A stretch of 64,000 nt of DNA from contig NZ_LGDG01000228.1 of NCBI RefSeq assembly GCF_001279775.1, positions 11,974 to 75,973 on the forward strand, given 5' to 3'. Made by a program: the position numbers and the translations under genes. Origin of the DNA: Streptomyces sp. MMG1533 (GTDB taxonomy: Bacteria; Actinomycetota; Actinomycetes; Streptomycetales; Streptomycetaceae). Shown here piece by piece: positions 17,253-25,179 of the stretch (position 1 is the stretch's first letter; every line of letters begins with the position of its first letter). The notes beneath the pieces were generated by a model. The model was not told the DNA's origin. It worked only from the letters and a program-made list of their open reading frames with translations, and made no database searches.

Positions 17253-18398
17253 GTGGTTCTGAAAACCTTCGGCTGGTCGTTCGCGGTCACCGCGCTCGGC
17301 CTCGTCGCGGCGGTCTTCTACGGGGGGTGGACCGGCTTCGGTATCGTGGCGATCCTCTCCGTCCTCGAGATCTCGCTGTCCTTCGACAACGCAGTGGTCA
17401 ACGCCGGAATCCTGAAGAAGATGAGTGCCTTCTGGCAGAAGATCTTCCTCACCGTCGGCGTTCTCATCGCCGTCTTCGGCATGCGGCTGGTCTTCCCGGT
17501 GGTCATCGTCGCCGTCAGCGCCTCGATGGGCCCGATCGAGGCCGTCGACCTCGCTCTCAACGACAAGGACCGTTACCAGCAGCTGGTGACCGACGCCCAC
17601 CCGTCGATCGCCGCCTTCGGTGGCATGTTCCTGCTGATGATCTTCCTCGACTTCATCTTCGAGGACCGGGACATCAAGTGGCTGAGCTGGCTGGAGCGCC
17701 CGCTCGCCAAGCTCGGCAAGGTCGACATGCTGTCGGTCTGCATCTCCCTGATCGTGCTGCTCATCTCCGCGATGACCTTCGCCACCCACGCCCACCAGCA
17801 CGGCGGCGCGCATGCCGACAAGGCGGAGACGGTCCTCCTCTCCGGCATCGCGGGCCTGATCACCTACATGATCGTGGGCGGTCTCTCCGGCTACTTCGAG
17901 GACAGGCTCGAAGAGGAGGAGGAGCGCGAACACGAACAGGAGGAAGCGGCCGAACGGCAGGGCAAGCCACGCTCGGCGGTCGTCCTGGCCGGCAAGGCAG
18001 CGTTCTTCATGTTCCTCTACCTGGAGGTCCTGGACGCGTCGTTCTCCTTCGACGGTGTGATCGGCGCCTTCGCCATCACCAACGACATCGTCCTGATGGC
18101 CCTCGGCCTCGGCATCGGCGCCATGTACGTCCGGTCGCTCACGGTCTACCTGGTCCGCCAGGGCACCCTCGACGAATACGTGTACCTGGAGCACGGCGCG
18201 CACTACGCCATCGGCGCCCTCGCCGCGATCCTCCTGGTCACCATCCAGTACCAGATCCACGAGCTCATCACCGGCAGCATCGGTGTCATCCTGATCGGCT
18301 GGTCCTTCTGGTCCTCCGTCCGCCGCAACAAGGCTCTGGCAGCGGCAGAGGGAAAAGCGGGCTCGGACGAGAAGACTGAGGTCTCGTCCGGGGTGTGA
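17253..18398 (+). CDS. TerC/DUF475-family integral membrane protein
   Basis: 381 residues with about nine predicted membrane helices. TerC-superfamily acidic metal-site motifs occur twice: EISLSFDNAVVNA (about residue 40) and EVLDASFSFDGVIGAFAI (about 265), with GGMFLLMIFLDF between. A cytoplasmic, highly charged loop (RLEEEEEREHEQEE) splits the two halves and a His-rich segment HAHQHGGAHAD faces the other side. Members probably move or sense divalent cations (Mn or Ca) and partner TerD proteins. The start is GTG 17253, within 50 bases of terD. Confidence 0.9.
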   Translation: MVLKTFGWSFAVTALGLVAAVFYGGWTGFGIVAILSVLEISLSFDNAVVNAGILKKMSAFWQKIFLTVGVLIAVFGMRLVFPVVIVAVSASMGPIEAVDLALNDKDRYQQLVTDAHPSIAAFGGMFLLMIFLDFIFEDRDIKWLSWLERPLAKLGKVDMLSVCISLIVLLISAMTFATHAHQHGGAHADKAETVLLSGIAGLITYMIVGGLSGYFEDRLEEEEEREHEQEEAAERQGKPRSAVVLAGKAAFFMFLYLEVLDASFSFDGVIGAFAITNDIVLMALGLGIGAMYVRSLTVYLVRQGTLDEYVYLEHGAHYAIGALAAILLVTIQYQIHELITGSIGVILIGWSFWSSVRRNKALAAAEGKAGSDEKTEVSSGV

Positions 18399-18492
18399 CA
18401 CCCCTCGGGGTGAGGAACGCTCTGTGCGGGGCGGCGACGAGGCGACTCCTCGGTGCCGCCCCGCCGGTCTTTGACGTGAAGGTGGGGCGGGA

Positions 18493-19230
18493 ATGGGTTT
18501 CTTCGACGGGCTCTGGCGCGGGCGCGAGTCCGACTTCGACTCGGGCAACGCGGCGACCAACTCCATCGAGCTGACCAAACGGCACAGTCAGGTCTCCCTC
18601 ACCAAGCAGGGCGCCGCCACCGGGCATCTGCGCATAAACCTGGCCTGGCGGATGCGGACGTCCGACTTCGGCGGCTCCCAGCGGGAGAGTCTGCTGCGGC
18701 ACCCCTTCAAGGCGCTCAAGCCGCCGGAGGTCCTCGGGCACAGCCAGAGCATGGTCAACGTCGACCTGGACCTCGGGTGCCTGTACGAGCTCCAGGACGG
18801 CACGAAGGGGGTCGTGCAGCCGCTCGGAGGCTACCTCGGGGACGTCAACGGGGCGCCGTACGTGAAGCTCAGCGGGGACGACCGGTTCGGGTCGGCGTCC
18901 GGGGAGACGATCTACGTCAACCTCGACCACCGGGACGCGATCAAGCGGCTGCTGGTCTTCGTGTACATCTACGACCAGACGCCCGCGTTCGACCGTACCC
19001 ACGCGATCGTCACGCTGTATCCGAGCAATGGGCCGCGGATCGAGATAGGTCTCGACGAGCGGCATCCGCAGGCCCGCTCGTGCGCGGTGGTGATGATCGA
19101 GAACGTGAAGGGGGAGATGGTGGTCCGGCGTGAGGTGAAGTTCGTCTACGGGTTCCAGGCCGAGTTGGACCGGTTGTACGGCTGGGGGCTGCAGTGGGGG
19201 CGGGGCTACAAGGCCAAGGCCGATCGGTGA
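18493..19230 (+). CDS. TerD-related protein (TerA-like)
   Basis: 245 residues. The N-terminus NSIELTKRHSQVSLTKQGA and the strand HLRINLAWRM resemble the beginning of the Ter domain. The segment SMVNVDLDLGCLYELQDGTK, followed by KLSGDDRFGSASGETIYVNL, matches the TerA/TerD superfamily calcium-binding beta-sandwich. The acidic loop is shorter than in canonical TerD. It has no signal peptide and is likely cytoplasmic. Same strand as terD-terC, about 95 bases downstream, with a short hairpin (18399-18412) in the gap. It is convergent with the next TerD gene through a tandem repeat. Confidence 0.83.
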   Translation: MGFFDGLWRGRESDFDSGNAATNSIELTKRHSQVSLTKQGAATGHLRINLAWRMRTSDFGGSQRESLLRHPFKALKPPEVLGHSQSMVNVDLDLGCLYELQDGTKGVVQPLGGYLGDVNGAPYVKLSGDDRFGSASGETIYVNLDHRDAIKRLLVFVYIYDQTPAFDRTHAIVTLYPSNGPRIEIGLDERHPQARSCAVVMIENVKGEMVVRREVKFVYGFQAELDRLYGWGLQWGRGYKAKADR

Positions 19231-19286
19231 CCGTGCCCGGCGACAGGTGACCGTGCCCAGCGATCCGTGACCGTGCCTAGCGGCCG
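19227..19286. repeat. Three tandem copies of a 20-bp repeat
   Basis: GTGACCGTGCC recurs at 19227, 19247 and 19267, each start exactly 20 bases apart, with a similar 9-base continuation. The array fills the gap between two convergent ter genes: the first copy contains the TGA of the upstream gene and the third reaches the TAG of the opposite gene. Confidence 0.85.
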
Positions 19287-20047
19287 ATGAACTGAGGCCC
19301 CTGCGGCGGCAGCCGGAACTCGTGGGCCGGTACCGCCGTCACCGGTTGCGGGTAGCCGTAGGCCGGCTGGACCGTGGGGGCGGGCTGCTGGGGGTAGCCG
19401 TAGGCCGGCTGGGTCGGGACCACCGTCGGCTGTTCGGGGGGCAACGGCTGGGAGAACTCCGGCGCGGCCTGTGTCACGGGCTCGTCCGGGGATTCCTGCT
19501 GCTCCGAGTCGTCCACCGCGATGCCGAAGTCGGTGGCGAGGCCCTGGAGGCCGTTGGAGTAGCCCTCGCCCAGGGCGCGGAACTTCCAGCCCTCGCCGCG
19601 GCGGTACAGCTCGCCGCAGATCAGGGCCGTCTCCTCGCCGGTCTCCGGCTTGATGTCGAAGTGGGCCAGCGGCTCGCCGTCGGCGAGCGCGGCGTCGTAC
19701 AGCAGGATGCGCAGACCCTGTACGCGGTCGAAGGTGACGTCGTCCGCGGAAGCGACCAGCAGAATCCGGCTGACATCGGACTCGACACCGGCCAGATCTG
19801 TCTGGATCGTGTCCGTGGGTCCCTCGGCGACACGCTTCTTGCCGAGCAGCCAGACCTTTCCGGAGGGGTGGCGGGGCTGGTTGTAGAAGACGAAGTCCTC
19901 GTCCGATCGCACACGACCGTCGGGTCCGAGGAGCAGCGCCGAGGCGTCGACGACCGGGCTTCCCTGCCCGGGCGCCCAGCGCAGCACGGCGCGTACCGTT
20001 GTGGCTTCGAGCGGGACGTTCGACCCCTTCAGCATCGCGTGCGTCAT
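19277..20047 (-). CDS. TerD-domain protein with Pro/Gln/Tyr-rich tail
   Basis: 256 residues. Residues 1-180 form a TerD-like domain ([27 protein letters not shown], then a C-terminus [20 protein letters not shown]), but the canonical [13 protein letters not shown] loop is replaced by [17 protein letters not shown], so calcium binding may be lost or altered. Residues 185-256 are a low-complexity tail with two QPAYGYPQ repeats and many Pro/Gln, a form often used to bind membranes or protein partners. It runs opposite to the rest of the ter cluster. The start is ATG 20047. Confidence 0.88.
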   Translation of the reverse strand: MTHAMLKGSNVPLEATTVRAVLRWAPGQGSPVVDASALLLGPDGRVRSDEDFVFYNQPRHPSGKVWLLGKKRVAEGPTDTIQTDLAGVESDVSRILLVASADDVTFDRVQGLRILLYDAALADGEPLAHFDIKPETGEETALICGELYRRGEGWKFRALGEGYSNGLQGLATDFGIAVDDSEQQESPDEPVTQAAPEFSQPLPPEQPTVVPTQPAYGYPQQPAPTVQPAYGYPQPVTAVPAHEFRLPPQGPQFIGR

Positions 20048-20235
20048 GCGGTCATCCTGCCCTCTCGGTCCTGGTCACGACAACGCGGGGTGGCAGATCC
20101 GTGTGTTTGGGTGTGCGCGTCCGTGTTACCTGAAATTCATGCCGTGCGGGAACCTATGACATGGATCCCTACGTACTATTACCGGCCACCTGTGGACAGC
20201 CCGCAGGAGTCCATCAGCGTCCACGGGGGAGTTCT

Positions 20236-21402
20236 ATGCGTCATTTCGGGCACATCGCCCCTGAGGTGCGGCAGCGCCTCTTCCACCAGGAGCCCTGCGA
20301 GTTCACCGCGGATTCCTCGGCCCGGCTGCTCTCCGTGGCCCTGGGCGCCACGCTCTACAGTCCGGCCACCCGGCCGCGGCTCGCGGACGACATCGTCAAG
20401 CAGACCGGGCGTGGCGTGGTCTCGATGGTGCTGTGCCTGGAGGACTCGATCGGCGACGAGGACGTCCCGGACGCCGAGGAGAACCTCGTACGGCAGTTCA
20501 CGGACCTCGCCGCACGGGGTGGCATGGACCTGCCGCTGCTGTTCATCCGGGTCCGCACGCCCGAGCAGATCCCCGACCTCGTACGACGTCTCGGCCCCGC
20601 CGCCCGGCTGCTGTCCGGGTTCGTGATGCCGAAGTTCACCGAGGAGCGCGGCATTCCCTTCCTGGAGGCCCTGGCGACCGCCGAGGCGGCCGGCGGGCGG
20701 CGGCTCTTCGCGATGCCCGTCCTGGAGTCGCCCGAGCTGCTGTACCGGGAGTCGCGGGTGGACACCCTGGAGGGCATCTCCCGAGCGGTCGACAAGTACC
20801 GCGACCGGGTCCTGGCACTGCGCCTCGGCGTGACCGACTTCTGCTCCTCGTACGGCCTGCGCAGAGCGCCCGACATGACCGCCTACGACGTCCAGGTCGT
20901 CGCCTCCGTGATCGCCGACGTGGTGAACATGCTGGGCCGGGCCGACGGCACCGGATTCACCGTGACCGGGCCGGTGTGGGAGTACTTCCGTGTCCAGGAG
21001 CGCATGTTCAAGCCGCAGCTGCGCCGCAGCCCCTTCCTGGAGGGTCAGGCCGAGGAGCTGCGCGAGGCGCTCATCGAGCACGCCATGGACGGCCTGCTGC
21101 GCGAGATCACCCTCGACCAGGCCAACGGCCTGCAGGGCAAGACCTGCATCCACCCCTCCCACGTGCTGCCCGTGCACGCACTCTCCGTGGTCAGCCACGA
21201 GGAGTTCAGTGACGCCCATGACATCCTGAGGTCCGAGCGGGGCGGCGGCGGCGTGCTCCGATCGGCGTACACGAACAAAATGAATGAAGTGAAGCCGCAT
21301 CGCGCCTGGGCCGAGCGGACCCTGCTGCGCGCCGAGGTGTTCGGTGTGGCGAACGAGGACATCGGCTTCGTGGAGCTGCTCGCGGCCGGAATCCCCGAGT
21401 GA
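20236..21402 (+). CDS. CitE-like (HpcH/HpaI superfamily) lyase of the Ter biosynthetic module
   Basis: 388-residue TIM-barrel enzyme of the citrate-lyase-beta/HpcH group. Metal- and substrate-binding features include VSMVLCLEDSIGDEDVPDAE (CLEDS, metal ligand Glu/Asp), the strand FVMPKFTEE and LALRLGVTDFCSSYGL. A C-terminal extension (from about residue 290) holds GLQGKTCIHPSHVLPVHALS. Genes of this type recur next to ter genes with phosphoribosyltransferase and HAD genes, where they are proposed to form a C-C or ester bond in a nucleoside-like metabolite (published inference, not proven). The start is ATG 20236 with GGGGGAG upstream. Its stop overlaps the next start (GTGA). Confidence 0.85.
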   Translation: MRHFGHIAPEVRQRLFHQEPCEFTADSSARLLSVALGATLYSPATRPRLADDIVKQTGRGVVSMVLCLEDSIGDEDVPDAEENLVRQFTDLAARGGMDLPLLFIRVRTPEQIPDLVRRLGPAARLLSGFVMPKFTEERGIPFLEALATAEAAGGRRLFAMPVLESPELLYRESRVDTLEGISRAVDKYRDRVLALRLGVTDFCSSYGLRRAPDMTAYDVQVVASVIADVVNMLGRADGTGFTVTGPVWEYFRVQERMFKPQLRRSPFLEGQAEELREALIEHAMDGLLREITLDQANGLQGKTCIHPSHVLPVHALSVVSHEEFSDAHDILRSERGGGGVLRSAYTNKMNEVKPHRAWAERTLLRAEVFGVANEDIGFVELLAAGIPE

Positions 21403-23897
21403 GACCGCTGAACAACAAGGGACGCATGAACCACGCAGTGAACAAAGCCGTCTGGTCCGGCAGCTGGGTCGCCGAGCGACTCGGTGTCGAACTGGTGGGC
21501 GACGACGAGCTGGCCGACCTGCTGGGGCTGGCCCTGCGCCGCAACCCCAAGCGTGCGCACCTGCTCGTGTCGAACGTGCTCGGCAAGCACGTCCCCCAGT
21601 CGCCGTCCGTCGTCTACGGCCACGGCTTCGCCCTCGGCCGCCGGGTCCGCGACCTCCTCGGCACCGAGGAGGCCGGCCGGGCCGTCGTCCTGGGTTACGC
21701 GGAGACCGCCACCGGTCTCGGCCACTCCGTCGCCGACGGCCTGGGCCTCGCCCCCTATCTGCACTCCACCCGCCGCCCGGTCCTGGGCGTCGCCCCGGCC
21801 GGCGGCTTCGAGGAGTCCCACTCGCACGCCACCTCCCACCTGCTGCTGCCGGAGGACCCGGCGCTGCTGGTCGGGGACGGGCCGCTGGTCCTGGTCGACG
21901 ACGAGTTCTCCACCGGCAACACGGTCCTCAACACCATCCGTGACCTGCACGAACGCTATCCGCGCGGACGGTACGTGGTGGTCGCCCTCGTCGACATGCG
22001 CTCGGCGGCCGACGCCGGCCGCCTGGAGGGGTTCGCGCGGGAGATCGGCGCCCGGGTGGACCTGGTGGCGGCCGCCTCCGGGACCGTACGGCTCCCGGAG
22101 GGCGTGCTGGCGAAGGGGCAGGAGCTGGTCGCCCGGCACGAGGCCGCGGCGGCCCCCGCAGCGGCGGGGGAGCCGCACGGCCGCGTCTGCCGTGTCGACC
22201 TGTGCTGGCCCCGCGGCCTGCCCGACGGCGGACGGCACGGGTTCACGCCGCAGCACCGAATACGTCTGGAGGGCGCGCTGCCCGCCATGGCCGCCCGGCT
22301 CGCCGAGGCACTGCCCGCGAAGGCCCGGCGGGTGCTCGTGCTCGGCTTCGAGGAGTTGATGTACGCGCCGCTGCGGCTGGCCCGCGAGCTGGAGCAGCTC
22401 GCAGACACCGCTGACAACGTCGGCGCCGAGGTGCGCTACTCCACCACCACCCGCTCACCCGTCCTCGCGGTCGACGACCCCGGCTACGCGATCCGCAGCC
22501 GCCTCGTCTTCCCCGCCCACGACGACCCGGCCGACGGCCCCGGTGAGCGCTACGCCTACAACGTGGCGGGCGGCGGCTTCGACACCGTCATAGCCGTGGT
22601 CGACTCGGCCGCCGACACCCCCGAACTGCACGCTCCCGACGGCCTGTTGGACCGGCTGGCAGCCCACACCCCGCACGTCGTCCTCGCGGTCGTGCCCTCG
22701 TACGTGCCCGAGCCGCTGTACGTCCCCGAAAGGCCCGCCATGCTGCCCGAGCCCCTTCGCGGCCCCGCCTTCTCCTCGTACGCGCCGGAGGAGGTCGGCT
22801 GGCTGCTCCAGGACCTCTCGGACGTGACGCTGGAGGCGCCGACCGAGGAGCGCGAGGAGGCGATCCAGAGCGGCGGCGCACACTACGCGGAGTCGCTGCC
22901 GGTGGAGTACCAGCCCAGCGAGCGGTACCAGGAGCTGTTCCAAGCGGCGCTGGAGGAGTCCGCGGCACGGCTGGCGCTGGCGGTGGGCGCGGTCACCGAG
23001 CTCGTGCTCGCCGAGCGGTCGCCCCGGCCGGTGCTGGTGTCACTGGCCCGTGCGGGCACCCCGATCGGTGTGCTGATGCGCCGCTGGGCCCAGTTCCGGC
23101 ACGGCCTCGACCTGCCGCACTACGCCGTCTCCATCGTGCGCGGCCGGGGCATCGACGCCAACGCGCTGCGCTGGCTGGCCGCCCACCACGACCCGGCCGA
23201 CGTCGTCTTCGTCGACGGCTGGACCGGCAAGGGCGCCATCACCCGCGAACTCGCCGACGCCATCAAGGAGTTCGAGGCAGGGGGCGGCGCGACCGGCTTC
23301 GACCCGGAGATCGCGGTGCTCGCCGACCCGGGCTCGTGCGTGCGGACCTACGGCACCCGCGAGGACTTCCTCATACCGTCCGCGTGCCTCAACTCCACGG
23401 TGTCCGGCCTGATTTCGCGAACCGTCCTGCGCGCCGACCTGGTCGGTCCGAACGACTTCCACGGCGCGAAGTTCTACCGCGAACTCGCCGGTGCCGACGT
23501 GTCGGTGGCCTTCCTGGACGCGGTGGCCGCGCGCTTCCCCGAGGTCGTGGAGGCGGTGGACGCGCAGGCCAAGGAGCTGCTGTCCGGCGACCGCGCCCCG
23601 ACCTGGGAGGGCTGGGCGGCCGTCGAGCGGATCAGCGAGGAGTACGGCATCCACGACGTCAACCTCGTCAAGCCCGGCGTCGGCGAGACCACCCGCGTGC
23701 TGCTGCGCCGGGTGCCCTGGAAGATCCTTGCGCGAGCCGGAGCGGGGGCCGACCTGGACCACGTACGCCTGCTCGCCGAACAGAGAGGTGTCCCGGTGGA
23801 AGAGGTCGCCGAACTCCCGTACACCTGCGTGGGGTTGATCCACCCCAAGTACACGCGGGGCGCCACGGGTGCCGACGGCAGGGCGGTGACGGTCTGA
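21399..23897 (+). CDS. Fusion: phosphoribosyltransferase - TRSP - StiP - PELOTA RNA-binding
   Basis: 832 residues, apparently four domains. (1) Type I phosphoribosyltransferase, about residues 15-230, with the PRPP loop VLVDDEFSTGNTVLNT. (2) TRSP domain, about 270-440. (3) StiP domain (annotated elsewhere as a cysteine-protease-like or PRTase-derived fold), about 490-730, with VSLARAGTPIGVLMRRW, FVDGWTGKGAITREL and VLADPGSC. (4) A small C-terminal PELOTA-type RNA-binding domain, about 740-825. These domains usually occur in Ter-linked operons, often as separate genes. It overlaps both neighbours (GTGA and TGATG), so three proteins are made in fixed ratio. The alternative start ATG 21426 would drop nine residues. 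Confidence 0.82.
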   Translation: MRPLNNKGRMNHAVNKAVWSGSWVAERLGVELVGDDELADLLGLALRRNPKRAHLLVSNVLGKHVPQSPSVVYGHGFALGRRVRDLLGTEEAGRAVVLGYAETATGLGHSVADGLGLAPYLHSTRRPVLGVAPAGGFEESHSHATSHLLLPEDPALLVGDGPLVLVDDEFSTGNTVLNTIRDLHERYPRGRYVVVALVDMRSAADAGRLEGFAREIGARVDLVAAASGTVRLPEGVLAKGQELVARHEAAAAPAAAGEPHGRVCRVDLCWPRGLPDGGRHGFTPQHRIRLEGALPAMAARLAEALPAKARRVLVLGFEELMYAPLRLARELEQLADTADNVGAEVRYSTTTRSPVLAVDDPGYAIRSRLVFPAHDDPADGPGERYAYNVAGGGFDTVIAVVDSAADTPELHAPDGLLDRLAAHTPHVVLAVVPSYVPEPLYVPERPAMLPEPLRGPAFSSYAPEEVGWLLQDLSDVTLEAPTEEREEAIQSGGAHYAESLPVEYQPSERYQELFQAALEESAARLALAVGAVTELVLAERSPRPVLVSLARAGTPIGVLMRRWAQFRHGLDLPHYAVSIVRGRGIDANALRWLAAHHDPADVVFVDGWTGKGAITRELADAIKEFEAGGGATGFDPEIAVLADPGSCVRTYGTREDFLIPSACLNSTVSGLISRTVLRADLVGPNDFHGAKFYRELAGADVSVAFLDAVAARFPEVVEAVDAQAKELLSGDRAPTWEGWAAVERISEEYGIHDVNLVKPGVGETTRVLLRRVPWKILARAGAGADLDHVRLLAEQRGVPVEEVAELPYTCVGLIHPKYTRGATGADGRAVTV

Positions 23898-24712
23898 TGC
23901 CGGTGCTGGTGGCGAGCGACCTCGACCGTACGCTCATCTACTCCGCGGCGGCCCTCGCGCTGACCATGCCGGACGCGCGGGCGCCCCGGCTGCTGTGCGT
24001 CGAGGTCCACGAGAGCAGGCCGCTGTCGTACATGACGGAGACATCGGCCGCCCTGCTCGCCGAGCTCGGCGACGCCGCCGTCTTCGTCCCGACGACGACC
24101 CGGACCCGCAAGCAGTACCAGCGCATCAACCTGCCCGGCCCGCCGCCCACTTACGCGATCTGCGCGAACGGCGGCCACCTCCTGGTGGACGGCGTCTCCG
24201 ACCTCGACTGGCACGCCCGGGTGACGTCCCGGCTGGCCGACGAGTGCGCCCCGCTCGACGAGGTCCGCGAGCACCTGATGAACACGGCCGACCCGCTCTG
24301 GGTGCGCAAGCACCGGATCGCCGAGGACCTCTTCGCCTACCTGGTCGTCGAACGCGAACTGCTCCCCGAGGACTGGGTGAAGGAACTCGCCGTCTGGGCG
24401 GAGAACCGCGGCTGGACGGTCTCCCTCCAGGGCCGCAAGCTCTACGCCGTCCCGAAGCCGCTCACCAAGAGCGCGGCCATGCACGAGGTCGCCCGCCGCA
24501 CCGGCGCCGAACTCACCCTCGCCGCCGGCGACTCCCTCCTCGACGCCGACCTCCTCCTCGCCGCGGACCGCGGCTGGCGCCCCGGCCACGGCGAACTCGC
24601 CGACGCCGGCTGGAGCGCCCCCGAGATCAGCGCGCTGCCGGAGCGGGGCGTGCTGGCGGGGGAGCGGATCCTGCGGGAGTTCCTGCGGGGGGCGCGCCAA
24701 GGGGCCCTCTGA
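23897..24712 (+). CDS. HAD-superfamily phosphatase of the Ter module
   Basis: 271 residues. HAD motif I is SDLDRTLIY (nucleophile Asp at residue 8), motif II is probably the Thr in VFVPTTTRT, motif III is Lys in AVPKPLTKSAAMHEV, and motif IV is AAGDSLLDADLLLAADRGW. This resembles the Cof/sucrose-phosphatase-like subgroup, which acts on sugar phosphates or phosphorylated nucleosides. It is translationally coupled to the PRTase-StiP fusion (TGATG). In the Ter context it probably removes a phosphate from the product of the preceding enzymes. No ATP-grasp gene follows, unlike many related operons. Confidence 0.88.
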   Translation: MPVLVASDLDRTLIYSAAALALTMPDARAPRLLCVEVHESRPLSYMTETSAALLAELGDAAVFVPTTTRTRKQYQRINLPGPPPTYAICANGGHLLVDGVSDLDWHARVTSRLADECAPLDEVREHLMNTADPLWVRKHRIAEDLFAYLVVERELLPEDWVKELAVWAENRGWTVSLQGRKLYAVPKPLTKSAAMHEVARRTGAELTLAAGDSLLDADLLLAADRGWRPGHGELADAGWSAPEISALPERGVLAGERILREFLRGARQGAL

Positions 24713-24875
24713 GGGGACCGTACGGCCTGAGCGGCCCGGTCGGTCGGCCTGAGGACGTTGCCGACGGGCCGGCCGCGGCGGTCGGCCCCAGCGGCGCGGC
24801 GAGCAGACGCCTCCGCCGGGTGCTCGCCGCGAAACCCGCCTGAGGGTCTGCCGAGGAAGGTTCCCCGGGTGGCCG

Positions 24876-25097
24876 TCAGCCGCAGCAGCCCCCGCCGCAG
24901 CAACCGCCGCCGCCACCGCCCGACCGGGGTGCCGGGGCGGGCGCGGAGGCCGAGCCGCCGACCGCCACCGTCGACAGCAGTTTCACCGTGTCGTCGTGGC
25001 CCGCGGGGCAGTCGGCGGGGGCGGAGGACTCCGCCATCGGACGGCTCAGTTCGAAGGTGTCGCCGCAGGTCCGGCAGCGGTACTCGTAGCGAGGCAT
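24876..25097 (-). CDS. FmdB-family zinc ribbon protein
   Basis: 73 residues. The N-terminal zinc ribbon has CRTCG and, 20 residues on, CPAGH, so one of the usual second-pair cysteines is a His. The C-terminus is a low-complexity Ala/Pro/Gly tail ending in clustered cysteines (GGGCCGGGCCG), which may bind a further metal. FmdB-type proteins are small putative regulators of unknown mechanism. The start is ATG 25097 (MPRYEYRC), the family's typical opening. Confidence 0.85.
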   Translation of the reverse strand: MPRYEYRCRTCGDTFELSRPMAESSAPADCPAGHDDTVKLLSTVAVGGSASAPAPAPRSGGGGGGCCGGGCCG

Positions 25098-25179
25098 GCG
25101 CACAGGTTAACCGGCGTCCGCCCGGCGTCGTACCGGCATGTCGGTGACCGGCCGGCCGCCCGGCGCGGCGCGGGGCGGG

